A stretch of DNA of 64,000 nucleotides from Kitasatospora aureofaciens (GTDB lineage: Bacteria > Actinomycetota > Actinomycetes > Streptomycetales > Streptomycetaceae): positions 211,493 to 275,492 of the forward strand of contig NZ_JAHTKP010000006.1 of NCBI RefSeq assembly GCF_019192735.1. Direction: 5' to 3'. This document shows, one piece after another, positions 32,518-43,530 of this stretch. The position numbers were made by a program, and so were the translations under genes. The notes under the pieces were generated by a model. That model was not told where the DNA came from, made no database searches, and worked only from the letters and a program-made list of their open reading frames with translations. The first letter of the stretch is position 1; the number at the start of each line of letters is the position of its first letter.

Positions 32518-33264
32518 CTACTGGAAGGCGACGGCTGTGCCCTGGGTGGCGGGGGGCGCGGGGGGTGTGGTGCTGCCGGCGGTGGTGCCGAGGGTGTGTT
32601 CGACCTTGGCTACGACAGTGCGGTACTGCATGGAGGCGAGTTGGGAGGACGAGCCCTCGCGCTGGAAGAAGCCGAAGACCATGGCGACGGTGCCGAAGCG
32701 TTCGATGCCGATGCAGGCGTTGAGTTGGACGCCGGCCAGGGTGCCGTCGAGGCGGACGGCGGGGGCGTCGGGGCGGTCGCCGAGGGTGATGGGGGTGACG
32801 TCGAAGGTCACGGAGTCGCCGGTGTCCGCGGTGAAGGTGATCCGGTGGCAGGTCTTGAGCGCGTCGGTGGCGGTGTTGAAGTCGGTGGTGAGCTTGCCGG
32901 GGTCCTCGGCGGTGAGGTTCTCGGTCACCACCGGGTTGCCGTCCTGGCCGTCGAGTTCGACCTCGGCGTGCGGGGTGGCGGGCGTCGGGGAGGCGTTGGC
33001 GTGCTGGTTGATGAGCGCGCTGAGGGCGTCGCAGCCGCTGACCGGGGCGGGGTTCTCGCCGGGGCTTGGGCTGGGGCTGCCGGCGGGGGCCTCGGTGTAG
33101 CCGGGGCCGAGGTCGTTGACGGTGAGCAGCGCCGCCTTGAGCTGGTCGGCGGAGGGCAGGTCCTGTGCCGGTGCGGCAGTGGCGGCGAGGCCTGCGGTGC
33201 CTAAGGTGACCGCTACGGCGACGGCCGCGGCGGTGAGGGCGTGGAGAGGCCTCGGGAGGGACAT
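32518..33264 (-). CDS. Secreted sensor-like protein (PknH-extracellular-domain type)
   Basis: A 248-residue protein with a clear signal peptide (LHALTAAAVAVAVTLGTAGLA, cleavage near ATAAPA) and no lipobox Cys. The mature part has LKAALLTVNDLGPGYTEAP near the start, two conserved Cys (SGCDALSALIN; ALKTCHRITF) and a third at NACIGIE, with the strand pattern of the PknH-like/LpqN extracellular sensor folds. It is exported and of unknown ligand. Convergent with the LamG/ricin gene across a terminator. Confidence 0.65.
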   Translation of the reverse strand: MSLPRPLHALTAAAVAVAVTLGTAGLAATAAPAQDLPSADQLKAALLTVNDLGPGYTEAPAGSPSPSPGENPAPVSGCDALSALINQHANASPTPATPHAEVELDGQDGNPVVTENLTAEDPGKLTTDFNTATDALKTCHRITFTADTGDSVTFDVTPITLGDRPDAPAVRLDGTLAGVQLNACIGIERFGTVAMVFGFFQREGSSSQLASMQYRTVVAKVEHTLGTTAGSTTPPAPPATQGTAVAFQ

Positions 33265-33354
33265 GCTGGCCCCCGGTCGAAAGGTCGGGCAGGGACAGGT
33301 GACCAGTGTCCCACCGGGGTCCGGCCGGGGCGCGGGGAAGGGGAAAGGTGCAGG

Positions 33355-33888
33355 TCAGTACTCTGGGAGGGCAGAGAGTGTCTCGGTGAGCCACTCCACC
33401 CAGAACGTCTCCAGGCCGATGCCCGCCCGCAGCACGGCATGCTGGAGCCGGTTCTCGTCGGCCGCCCGCCCGGGCGGGAAGTCACGCCGCTCGATCTCCA
33501 GGTAGTCGTCCAACTTCGCACGGTGAAGCGCGAGATGGCGTTGCAGCTCGGTGTCCAGGCCCGCCGTGCCGACGACCGCGGCGGCGCGCAGCCGCAGCAG
33601 CAGGGGTTCGCGGACGGCCCGCGGGTCGGCGCCCTCGGCCGTCCAGCGCTCCAGTTCGGCGCGGCCGGCGGGCAGCACCTCGTACTCCTTCTTCTGGCCG
33701 CGGGCCGGGCCGGCCTGCGGGAGGGCCCGGATGTGTCCGGAGGCCTCCAGCCGGCCCAGCTCGCGGTAGATCTGCTGGTGCGTGGCGGACCAGAAGAAGC
33801 CGATCGACCTGTCGAACCGCCGGGTCAGCTCCAGCCCCGAGGAGGGCTTCTCCAGCAGGGCGGTGAGGATGGCGTGGGGCAGCGACAT
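33355..33888 (-). CDS. PadR-family transcriptional regulator
   Basis: A 177-residue protein starting MSLPHAILTALLEKPSSGLE. It has an N-terminal PadR winged helix (residues 4-85: LTRRFDRSIGFFWSATHQQI, YRELGRLEASG, then EYEVLPAGRAELERW) and a C-terminal helical Vir-like dimerisation domain. It lies 30 nt downstream of fadH in the same direction and may be co-transcribed with it. PadR proteins usually repress by binding near their own or adjacent promoters. The in-frame upstream extension to 34338 lies antisense within fadH and is rejected. Confidence 0.9.
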   Translation of the reverse strand: MSLPHAILTALLEKPSSGLELTRRFDRSIGFFWSATHQQIYRELGRLEASGHIRALPQAGPARGQKKEYEVLPAGRAELERWTAEGADPRAVREPLLLRLRAAAVVGTAGLDTELQRHLALHRAKLDDYLEIERRDFPPGRAADENRLQHAVLRAGIGLETFWVEWLTETLSALPEY

Positions 33889-33917
33889 ACCGTCGATCCT
33901 AGACAGCGGGAGGCAGG

Positions 33918-36017
<2,100 letters not shown>

Positions 36018-36018
36018 C

Positions 36019-36036
36019 TATGCAACTAGTTGCATA
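36019..36036. promoter_or_regulatory. Perfect 18-bp palindrome upstream of fadH
   Basis: TATGCAACTAGTTGCATA, symmetrical in every base, between fadH and the divergent monooxygenase. TTGCA(A)-type half-sites are typical of MarR-family operators, but no MarR gene is adjacent. Confidence 0.6.
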
Positions 36037-36111
36037 AAGGCTCGGCCGGCTCGGCCGCGCCCGCTCGACCGAAAGCGTTCCGGCCGCCCGCCCGGTCGGC
36101 GTATCGTCCTA

Positions 36112-36158
36112 GCGACATCATCGTTGCGGGCGACGTCGTTCCTGGCGACGTCGTTGCA
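36112..36158. repeat. 15-bp tandem repeats upstream of the monooxygenase
   Basis: GGCGACGTCGTTCCT (36129-36143) and GGCGACGTCGTTGCA (36144-36158) follow a degenerate first unit (36112-36128). They sit 28 nt before the GTG start. Confidence 0.7.
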
Positions 36159-36186
36159 CAGGGCAGTACATGGGGAGGGGACAGAC

Positions 36187-37506
36187 GTGCGGGGTGGCTC
36201 GATCGCCGTGGTCGGCGGCAGTATCGCCGGAAGCGCCTTCGCCCGGGCCGCCGCCCGGCAGGGCGCCGAGCGGGTCGTGGTGCTGGAACGCAGCCCGGGC
36301 CGGCTGGAGGACCGCGGCGTCGGCATCTGCATCCACGACGACCGCTTCGCCGAACTCGTCGACGGCGGGCACCTCGACGCGGGCGTCCGTCGCCACCGCC
36401 TCACCGTGCGCCGTTGGGCCACCCGGGATACGTCGGGCGGCGGCGATCCGCGCGGACGGCTGCTCTGGGCCCAGCCGATGCCCTTCCACTCCTTCCACTG
36501 GGGCGTGCTCTGGCAGGCGCTGCGCGAAGGGATGCCCGGGAACGTCGAGTACCGCCTCGGCACGACGGTCACCGCCGTCGGCACGGACGGAAGCGGCGGC
36601 GGAGACGGGAACGGCGCCTGGGTGGCCGACGCAAGCGGCAAGCGCGAACCGTACGACCTGGTGATCGGCGCGGACGGCTACCGCTCGGTGGTCCGCGAGG
36701 CGCTCTGCCCGGAGGCCCGGCCCGAGTACGCGGGGTACGTGTGCTGGCGCGGCAGCTTCGACGCCGCGCGGCTGGCCGAACTGCCCGGCGGGGCCGAGGC
36801 GTGGCCGGAGGACGAGTGCGCCACCGTCTGCTACCCGGGCGGCCAGGTCGTGCTCTACCGCATCCCGGGCGTCAACCCCGGCAGCACGCAGGTGAATTGG
36901 GTCTTCTACGCGCCCACGCCCGCCTGGCTGCGCCTCGACGGCCCGACCAGCATCCCCGCGGGGGCGCTCGACGACGGCCGGGCGGACGAACTCGCGGACC
37001 TCGCCGAGCGCGAACTGCCGCCCTACTGGGCCGCCCTGGTCGCCCTGACCCCGCCCGAGCGGACCTTCCTCCAGCCCATCTACGACCTGGCGACCCCGCG
37101 CCGTACGGCCGGCCGCCTACTCCTCGCCGGGGACGCGGCCACCGTCGTGCGCCCACACAACACCAGCGGCGCGGTGAAGGCGCTCCAGGACGCGCACGCC
37201 TTCGAGGAGGCCTGGCGCGCCGGGCACTCGTGGGCGGGCGCGCTCGCCGCCTACGACCGCGAACGCAGCTTGGCAGGGCGGGAGTTGGTGGACCTGGGCC
37301 GACGGCTCGGCCGGGCGCAGGTCGGCGCCGCGCCGGACTGGTCGACGATGGACGAGCCCGGGATGGTCGCCTGGTGGCACCAACAGCTCACCGGCAGCGG
37401 GGGTTTCGGCGGCAGCCCGCTCGGTGCGCGGTCGACCGTACGGCCGGACGTATGGCCGGACACGGCCAGGCGCACAGCCGAGCACACGGACGCCGAAACC
37501 CCGTAG
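36187..37506 (+). CDS. FAD-dependent monooxygenase (PHBH/aromatic hydroxylase type)
   Basis: A 439-residue protein with GTG start at 36187 (ribosome site GGGGAGGGG). The FAD-binding Rossmann motif is close to the start (IAVVGGSIAGSAFARAAARQ). The DG-type motif DLVIGADGYRSVVRE is near residue 156 and the GD motif RLLLAGDAATVVRPHNTSGA near residue 315, as in class A flavoprotein hydroxylases. The ribityl-contact GxGxxP sequence is altered to GDAATVVRPH. The substrate is unknown. It is divergent from fadH across the palindrome. Confidence 0.87.
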   Translation: MRGGSIAVVGGSIAGSAFARAAARQGAERVVVLERSPGRLEDRGVGICIHDDRFAELVDGGHLDAGVRRHRLTVRRWATRDTSGGGDPRGRLLWAQPMPFHSFHWGVLWQALREGMPGNVEYRLGTTVTAVGTDGSGGGDGNGAWVADASGKREPYDLVIGADGYRSVVREALCPEARPEYAGYVCWRGSFDAARLAELPGGAEAWPEDECATVCYPGGQVVLYRIPGVNPGSTQVNWVFYAPTPAWLRLDGPTSIPAGALDDGRADELADLAERELPPYWAALVALTPPERTFLQPIYDLATPRRTAGRLLLAGDAATVVRPHNTSGAVKALQDAHAFEEAWRAGHSWAGALAAYDRERSLAGRELVDLGRRLGRAQVGAAPDWSTMDEPGMVAWWHQQLTGSGGFGGSPLGARSTVRPDVWPDTARRTAEHTDAETP

Positions 37507-37521
37507 CGATTCCTCGACCGA

Positions 37522-38097
37522 TCAGACGTTGACGCCGTAGTCGGTCGCGATGCCGCGCAGGCCGGAGGCGTAACCCTGGCCTATGGCACGGAACTTCCAC
37601 TCGACGCCGTTGCGGTACAGCTCGCCGAAGACCATCGCGGTCTCGGTGGAGGCGTCCTCGGAGAGGTCGTAGCGGGCGATCTCCTGCCCGTTGGCCTGGT
37701 TGACGATCCGGATGAACGCGTTGCGGACCTGGCCGAAGTTCTGCATCCGGGCGTCGGCGTCGTAGATCGACACCGGGAAGACCACCTTGGCGACGTCGGC
37801 CGGCACCCGGGACAGGTCGACCTTGATCTGCTCGTCGTCGCCGTCGCCGCCACCGGTCAGGTTGTCGCCGCTGTGCTCGACCGAACCCTCGGGGCTGCGC
37901 AGGTTGTTGAAGAACACGAAGTGCTGGTCCGAGACCACCTTGCCGAGCGCGTTGCAGAGCAGCGCACTGGCGTCCAGGTCGTAGTCGGCCCCGGTGGTGG
38001 TGCGCACGTCCCAGCCGAGCCCCACGATCACGGCGCTCAGACCGGGCGCCTCCTTGCTCAGCGAGACGTTGCCGCCCTTGGCCAGCGAAACTCCCAC
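37522..38097 (-). CDS. terD: TerD-family stress/tellurite resistance protein
   Basis: A 191-residue TerD-family protein. GTG start at 38097 with GAGGAGGG upstream gives the canonical N-terminus (M)[19 protein letters not shown]. Ca2+-binding loops ([37 protein letters not shown]) and the family end [16 protein letters not shown] are all present. TerD proteins are cytoplasmic Ca2+-binding proteins linked to tellurite and phage resistance and to differentiation in Streptomyces, which have several copies. The longer frame to 38232 is not supported. Confidence 0.93.
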   Translation of the reverse strand: MGVSLAKGGNVSLSKEAPGLSAVIVGLGWDVRTTTGADYDLDASALLCNALGKVVSDQHFVFFNNLRSPEGSVEHSGDNLTGGGDGDDEQIKVDLSRVPADVAKVVFPVSIYDADARMQNFGQVRNAFIRIVNQANGQEIARYDLSEDASTETAMVFGELYRNGVEWKFRAIGQGYASGLRGIATDYGVNV

Positions 38098-38336
38098 AAT
38101 GCCCTCCTCGGATCTCTCCCTGCCGACGCAATCTACAACACTGTAGAGATCGCGAGAATCCACCTGCGGGCGGGCCCTGCCCCGGGGATTTCTCAGGGTG
38201 CCCAGCCCTCCGACGACCGCATTCCCGCACATTCCCGCGCATTCCCGCAGGCGCGCCGGGGCCGTGCCGCCGACCTAGACTGGCCGTGCGGGCGGGCCCG
38301 ATTCGTCCCCGGGCGCCCCCCGCACGGGAGGTCCCC

Positions 38337-38630
38337 ATGCGCCAGCGGTACAGCTTCCACCTCGACCGGGCCGGCCACTCGGTCACCGTCAACGTCCGCT
38401 CCGGCTGGATCACCGAGACCGAGCTGCTGGTGGACGGCAAGGAGTGCGCCTTCCACCGCGTGCACGGGCACGGCGTCTACCCGCTGACGCTGGCCGCACA
38501 GCTCGCCGTGGAGCCGCCGCTGCCGCTCGCGGTGCGGCTGGAGCGCACGGGAGCGGCGGAGCACCCGCTCGCGTGCGTGCTGGAGGTGGACGGGGCTGAG
38601 CTGGCGATGCCGGAGCACGCGGCGCGCTGA
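38337..38630 (+). CDS. Small hypothetical protein
   Basis: A 97-residue protein, ATG 38337 after GGGAGG. Beta-rich start (RYSFHLDRAGHSVTVNVRSG; ETELLVDGKECAFHRVHGHG) and acidic end. No family recognised. Codon use is strongly GC3-biased, so it is a credible gene. It is divergent from terD by 240 bp. Confidence 0.65.
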   Translation: MRQRYSFHLDRAGHSVTVNVRSGWITETELLVDGKECAFHRVHGHGVYPLTLAAQLAVEPPLPLAVRLERTGAAEHPLACVLEVDGAELAMPEHAAR

Positions 38631-38700
38631 GGTTCACCGACTGGACGGTTTGCCCGTAAATACTCCGAAACCGTACTATTCGCCGCTGTCCGGCGTGCGG

Positions 38701-40272
38701 CTAGGCCTTCTGACACTCCGTCAGGATCTCCTCGACGGTTTCGCGCGCCCGGTCCGCGTCCTCCTCGACCAGGCCGATCCTCGTCCGGCGGTGGAGCACG
38801 TCCGCCGCGTCCAGCGCGCCCTCATGGGTGACGGCGTAGGCGACCTCGGCCCGCGTCACGTCGATCCCCTCCACAACGGGGACCAGTTCGCCCGCCGCAA
38901 CCACCTCCTGCGCCGCGCCCCCGTGCCGTGCCAGCAGCGAGCCGGGCACCCCGTCCGCCGGAAGCGGCCGGCTGTCCCGGTGCCCGGGGGCGCCGACCAG
39001 CGGCAGCCGGGCCGTCCAGCACGCCCGGGCCGGCAGGCCGCGCAGCCGGACGGCGGCGTCCACCGCGTCCTCGGCCATCCGCCGGTAGGTGGTGAGCTTG
39101 CCGCCGACCACGGTGACCACCCCGGACGGCGACTCCAGTACCGCGTGCTCGCGCGAGATGTCGGCGGTGCTGCCGCCCCCGGTGTCGATCAGCGGCCGCA
39201 GCCCGGCGTACGCGCCGCGCACGTCCGCCCTGGTCAGCGCGGTGCTCAGGGCGGCGTTGACGGTGTCGAGGAGGAAGGTGATCTCCCCGTCCGTCGGCAC
39301 CGGCTCGTCCGGGATCGGGCCCGGCGCGTCCTCGTCGGTGAGTCCGATCGCCACCCGGCCGAGCTGCTGCGGCAGCGCGAAGACGAAGCGGCTGGTGGAG
39401 CCGGGCACGGGCACGGTGAGCGCGGCGGCCGGGTGCCCGAGTGCGGCGGCGTCCACCAGCACGTGGCTGCCGCGGCTGGGCCGCAACCGGATCGACGGGT
39501 CGACCTCGCCCGCCCACACGCCGGTGGCGTTGACGACGGCGCCCGCGGCGACCGTCAGCGACTCGCCGGTCAGCACGTCGGTCAGCCGGGCGGAGTCGCC
39601 GGTGACGTCCTCGGCCCGCACCCGGGTCAGCACCGTCGCACCGTACTGCGCGGCAGTCCGGGCCAGCGCCACCACCAGCCGTGCGTCGTCCACGAGTTGG
39701 CCGTCGTGCGCGACCAGCGCGCCGCGCAGCCCCGCCGTCCGGACGCCCGGCACCAGCCGACGGGTCCGCTCCGCGTCGATCCGGCGCACCCGGGGCAGCA
39801 GTGCGCCCGGCGTGCCGGCGCTCAGCCGCAGCGCGTCGCCCGCGTGGAAGCCCGCGCGGATCAGCGCGCCCTGCCCGGGGCGCAGCAATCCCGGGAGCAG
39901 CGGCACGAGTTGGGGCAGGGCGCGGACCAGGTGCGGGGCGGTCCGGGTCATCAGCACCCCGCGCTCGATGGCGCTCTCCCGGGCCACCCCGATCCGTCCG
40001 GAGGCGAGATAGCGCAGGCCGCCGTGCACCAGCTTGGAGCTCCAGCGGCTGGTGCCGAACGCGAGGTCGCGGGACTCGACGAGCACCGTGCGCAGCCCGC
40101 GCGCGGCGGCGTCCAGGGCCACCCCGGCGCCGGTGACGCCGCCGCCGATCACCAGCAGGTCGACATGCGGCCGACCGGCGAGCGCTTCGAGCTCCAACTG
40201 CCGTCTTGCCGCGTTGAGTTGACTCGATCCGGCGAAGGGTCCCGCTATCAGTCCGTAATTCGGTGCGGTCAT
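38701..40272 (-). CDS. glpD: Glycerol-3-phosphate dehydrogenase/oxidase, FAD-dependent
   Basis: A 523-residue enzyme oxidising glycerol-3-phosphate to dihydroxyacetone phosphate at the membrane. FAD motif HVDLLVIGGGVTGAGVALDA (about residues 36-56), family block FGTSRWSSKLVHGGLRYLAS, and the GGKLTTYRRMAEDAVDAA motif near residue 387. Length is normal. Its start overlaps the stop of the TetR gene by 4 nt, so it is co-translated with it. With the divergent FAD-oxidase and lipid kinase it forms the same set and order as M. tuberculosis glpD1-Rv2250c-Rv2251-Rv2252. Confidence 0.93.
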   Translation of the reverse strand: MTAPNYGLIAGPFAGSSQLNAARRQLELEALAGRPHVDLLVIGGGVTGAGVALDAAARGLRTVLVESRDLAFGTSRWSSKLVHGGLRYLASGRIGVARESAIERGVLMTRTAPHLVRALPQLVPLLPGLLRPGQGALIRAGFHAGDALRLSAGTPGALLPRVRRIDAERTRRLVPGVRTAGLRGALVAHDGQLVDDARLVVALARTAAQYGATVLTRVRAEDVTGDSARLTDVLTGESLTVAAGAVVNATGVWAGEVDPSIRLRPSRGSHVLVDAAALGHPAAALTVPVPGSTSRFVFALPQQLGRVAIGLTDEDAPGPIPDEPVPTDGEITFLLDTVNAALSTALTRADVRGAYAGLRPLIDTGGGSTADISREHAVLESPSGVVTVVGGKLTTYRRMAEDAVDAAVRLRGLPARACWTARLPLVGAPGHRDSRPLPADGVPGSLLARHGGAAQEVVAAGELVPVVEGIDVTRAEVAYAVTHEGALDAADVLHRRTRIGLVEEDADRARETVEEILTECQKA

Positions 40273-40838
40273 GGCGCGAGGTATCCGTTCAGCGCTCTGG
40301 CCAGTTCGCGACGCCAGGCAGCCTCGGGCAACAGGGAGGCGACCATGCGGTGCGACTGGACGGTGGACTGGGCGATCAGCAGCACCATGGCGGCCAGTTC
40401 GACCGGCTCGCCGGCCCGGATCGAGCCGTGCGCCTGGCCCTGCTCGATGCCGGTGCGCAGCGCCTCCAGCAACCCGCGCTGGCTGGTGCCGAGCCGTTCG
40501 ACGACGTACTCCAGGAGCAGGTCGGAGTCGGCGGAGTGCAGCAGCGCGCCGAGCACCGGGTGGTCGCGCAGCCGGACGGCGACCTCGACGACCCGCTCGA
40601 CGACGGTCTCGCGGTCGCGGACGTCCAGCGCGACGCCGTCCAGGGTGGCCAGGATCTCCCGGGTGAGCAGCGCCCCGATCACCGCCTTCACGTCCGGCCA
40701 GCGCCGGTAGACGGTCGGCCGGCTCACCCCGGCGCGGCGCGCGATCTCCGCCAACTGCGTGCGGCGCACGCCGAGATGGACGATCAGCTCGGCGGCGGCG
40801 TCGAGGATCGCGTCATCGGTGCTGCGCGGCGTCTGCAT
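40269..40838 (-). CDS. TetR-family transcriptional regulator
   Basis: About 189 residues from MQTPRS (40838); an earlier ATG at 40868 is possible but lies inside the presumed operator. The HTH is AILDAAAELIVHLGVRRTQL, AEIARRAGVSRPTVYRRWPD (residues 10-50). The C-terminal helical ligand domain is ordinary. It is cotranscribed with glpD and divergent from the FAD-binding oxidase, with an inverted repeat between, so it probably controls both arms. Confidence 0.88.
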   Translation of the reverse strand: MQTPRSTDDAILDAAAELIVHLGVRRTQLAEIARRAGVSRPTVYRRWPDVKAVIGALLTREILATLDGVALDVRDRETVVERVVEVAVRLRDHPVLGALLHSADSDLLLEYVVERLGTSQRGLLEALRTGIEQGQAHGSIRAGEPVELAAMVLLIAQSTVQSHRMVASLLPEAAWRRELARALNGYLAP

Positions 40839-40851
40839 GGCCGAGGACTCG

Positions 40852-40888
40852 GCGTTACTACTTGACATGATGTGTGAAACTGTAACGC
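40852..40888. promoter_or_regulatory. Inverted repeat between TetR and FAD-oxidase genes
   Basis: GCGTTAC (40852-40858) and GTAACGC (40882-40888) are exact complements with a 23-nt AT-richer spacer, ending one base before the ATG of the FAD-oxidase. A likely TetR operator covering both promoters; the oxidase mRNA may be leaderless. Confidence 0.45.
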
Positions 40889-42511
40889 ATGGCACCTGAG
40901 ACGCAAGCGGGACCGGCCGGCGCCGCGCTGCCGCTCCCCCCGATGAAGTGGGACGCCTGGGGCGACCCGGCCCTCGCCAAGGAGCTGTCCGCGGAGATCA
41001 AGGGACTGCTCGCCGCCGCCCTCGGCGTCACCGGCGACGCCGCACCCGGCCCCACCGCCGACGAGGTCGTGCTCCGCCCCTCCCGGCTGAGCGACGCCGA
41101 CCTGAAGGCGCTCGCCGCCGCCGTCGGCGAGGCGCACGTCAGCGCCGCCGACGCCGACCGCCTCCCCCGCGCCGGCGGCAAGTCCACCCCCGACCTGCTG
41201 CGCCGCCGCAGCCGCGAACCGCAGGACGCGCCCGACGCCGTCGTCCTGCCCGGCAGCGAGGACGAGATCGCCGCCGTCCTCGCGCTCTGCGCAGAACGCC
41301 GCATCGCCGTCGTGCCGTTCGGCGGCGGCACCAGCGTGGTCGGCGGCCTCGACCCCGAGCGCGGCGGGCTCACCGCCGTCATCTCGCTCGACCTGTGCCG
41401 CCTCGACCAGCTGCTCGACCTCGACGAGACCTCCGGCGAGGCCCTCCTCGGCGCCGGCCTCACCGGCCCGGCGGCGGAGGCGCTGCTCGCCGACCGCGGC
41501 TACGAACTCGGCCACTATCCGCAGAGCTTCCGCTACGCCACCATCGGCGGCTTCGCGGCCACCCGCTCCTCGGGCCAGGACTCGGCCGGCCACGGCCGCT
41601 TCGACGAGATGGTGCGCGGCCTGCGCGTCGTCACCCCCGTCGGCGTGCTCGACCTCGGCCGCGCCCCGGCCTCCGCCGCCGGGCCCGACCTGCGCGAGCT
41701 CTTCCTCGGCTCCGAGGGCACCCTCGGCGTGATCACCGCCGTCCGGGTCCGCGTCCACGAGCTGCCCGCCGAGAAGGCCTACGAGGCCTGGAGCTTCCCC
41801 GACTTCGCCACCGGCAGCGCCGCGCTGCGCGCCGTCGAACAGCAGGGCACCGGCCCGACCGTCATCCGCCTCTCCGACGAGGCCGAGACCATGGTCAACC
41901 TGGCCATGACCGAGCAGATCGGCGGCGCCCCCGCCGTCAGCGGCTGCCTCGGCGTCACCGTCTTCGAAGGCACCGCCGCGCAGGTCTCCGCCCGCCACCG
42001 GCTCACCCGCGAGGTGCTCCTCGCCGCCGGCGGCACCTCGCTCGGCGAGACGCCGGCCCGGGCCTGGGAGCACGGCCGGTTCAGCGCCCCCTACCTGCGG
42101 GACTCGCTGATCCGCGCCGGTGCGCTCTGCGAGACCCTGGAGACGGCGACGAGTTGGAGCCGGCTGCCGCATCTTCGGGTCGCCGTCACCGAGGCGCTCA
42201 CCACCGCCCTGCCCGGCGCCCTCGTCCTCTGCCACATCTCGCACGTCTACCCGACCGGCGCCTCGCTCTACTTCACCGTCGTCGCCGCCCTCGGCGAGGA
42301 CCCGCTCACCCGGTGGGCCGCTGCCAAGCACGCGGCGTGCGACGCCATCCTCGCCGCCGGCGGCACCATCACCCACCACCACGCCGTCGGCGCCGACCAC
42401 CGGCCCTGGATGACCGACGAGATCGGCGAGCTGGGCGTGCGCATCCTGCGCGCCGTCAAGGCCGAACTCGACCCGGCGGGCATCCTCAACCCGGGCAAGC
42501 TGATCCCGTGA
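40889..42511 (+). CDS. FAD-binding oxidase (alkyl-DHAP-synthase / D-lactate-dehydrogenase-like)
   Basis: A 540-residue VAO-family flavoprotein. The FAD-binding PCMH block includes AVVLPGSEDEIAAVLALCAE, VVPFGGGTSVVGGLDP and YPQSFRYATIGGFAATRSSG (the T.GG....G stretch). The C-terminal half contains VLCHISHVYPTGASLYFTVV and the H-H-H stretch GTITHHHAVGADHRPWM, which is strongly conserved in alkyldihydroxyacetonephosphate synthases and their mycobacterial homologue Rv2251. It could act on a lipid or glycerol-phosphate ether precursor. It is followed by a lipid kinase gene in the same direction. Confidence 0.88.
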   Translation: MAPETQAGPAGAALPLPPMKWDAWGDPALAKELSAEIKGLLAAALGVTGDAAPGPTADEVVLRPSRLSDADLKALAAAVGEAHVSAADADRLPRAGGKSTPDLLRRRSREPQDAPDAVVLPGSEDEIAAVLALCAERRIAVVPFGGGTSVVGGLDPERGGLTAVISLDLCRLDQLLDLDETSGEALLGAGLTGPAAEALLADRGYELGHYPQSFRYATIGGFAATRSSGQDSAGHGRFDEMVRGLRVVTPVGVLDLGRAPASAAGPDLRELFLGSEGTLGVITAVRVRVHELPAEKAYEAWSFPDFATGSAALRAVEQQGTGPTVIRLSDEAETMVNLAMTEQIGGAPAVSGCLGVTVFEGTAAQVSARHRLTREVLLAAGGTSLGETPARAWEHGRFSAPYLRDSLIRAGALCETLETATSWSRLPHLRVAVTEALTTALPGALVLCHISHVYPTGASLYFTVVAALGEDPLTRWAAAKHAACDAILAAGGTITHHHAVGADHRPWMTDEIGELGVRILRAVKAELDPAGILNPGKLIP

Positions 42512-42584
42512 GCAAGCGGAGCGAGCTCACCATCGAGAGGTGCGCGTGCCGCGAAGCGCCTGCCGAGCGAAGCGAGGCGGGCGC

Positions 42585-43493
42585 ATGAGCGGGGGCCCGA
42601 GAATCCGCCGGGTTGCTCTACTCAGCAACCCGGCGGCGGGCGCCGGCCATGCCGCACCCGCCGCCCACCGGGCCGTCGCCCGCCTGCGCGCCCTCGGCGT
42701 CGACGTCGACCTGCGCGAGGGCCGCGACCCCGAGGACGCCGTCCGCCTCGCCCGCGAGGCCGTCGCGGACGGCGTCGACGCGGTGGTCGTCGTCGGCGGC
42801 GACGGCATGATCAACCTCGCCCTCCAGGCCGTCGCCGGCACCGCCGTCCCGCTCGGCGTCATCCCCGCCGGCACCGGCAACGACCACGCCCGCGAGTACG
42901 GCCTCCCCCGCGACACCCCCGAAGCCGCCGCCGACGTCATCGCCGCCGGGCGGACGAGGACGGTCGACCTCGGCCGGATCACCGCCCCCGACGGCACCAC
43001 CCGCTGGTTCGGCTCCGTCCTCGCCACCGGCTTCGACTCCCTGGTCAGCGACCGCGCCAACCGCCTGCGCTGGCCCCGCGGCCGGATGCGCTACAACCTC
43101 GCCATCCTCGCCGAGTTCGCCAACCTCCGCCCCCTCCCCTTCCGCATCACCCTCGCCGACGGCACCGTCATCGAACGCGACCTCACCCTCGCCGCCGTCG
43201 GCAACACCCGCAGCTACGGCGGCGGCATGCTCATCTGCCCCGGCGCACTCCCCGACGACGGCCTGCTCGACCTCACCGTCGTGGCCGCCATGCCCCGGCT
43301 GCGCATCGCCCGCTTCTTCCCGACGATCTTCAAGGGCACGCACATCCAGCACCCCGAGGTCGAGACCCACCGCACACCGTCGCTGCGCATCGACTCCCCC
43401 GGCATCACGTCCTACGCCGACGGCGAGTTCATCGCTCCCCTGCCCATCGACGTGTCGGTGGACCGGGGCGCCCTGCGGTTGCTCGTCCCGTAG
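42585..43493 (+). CDS. Diacylglycerol kinase family lipid kinase
   Basis: A 302-residue DAGK/YegS-type kinase. Conserved P-loop-like substitutes are present: RVALLSNPAAGAGHAAPAAH near the start, VVVGGDGMINLALQAV (GGDG) at about residues 66-82, and GVIPAGTGNDHAREYGLP at about 90-107. Start MSGGPRIRR at 42585 follows AGGCGGG; an earlier ATG at 42540 is less likely. It phosphorylates diacylglycerol or a related lipid. The M. tuberculosis homologue Rv2252 stands at the same place and is a diacylglycerol kinase. Confidence 0.9.
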   Translation: MSGGPRIRRVALLSNPAAGAGHAAPAAHRAVARLRALGVDVDLREGRDPEDAVRLAREAVADGVDAVVVVGGDGMINLALQAVAGTAVPLGVIPAGTGNDHAREYGLPRDTPEAAADVIAAGRTRTVDLGRITAPDGTTRWFGSVLATGFDSLVSDRANRLRWPRGRMRYNLAILAEFANLRPLPFRITLADGTVIERDLTLAAVGNTRSYGGGMLICPGALPDDGLLDLTVVAAMPRLRIARFFPTIFKGTHIQHPEVETHRTPSLRIDSPGITSYADGEFIAPLPIDVSVDRGALRLLVP

Positions 43494-43530
43494 CGCGCGC
43501 CGGCCGGGTCACCCCGGCCGGTTGCCCGCA

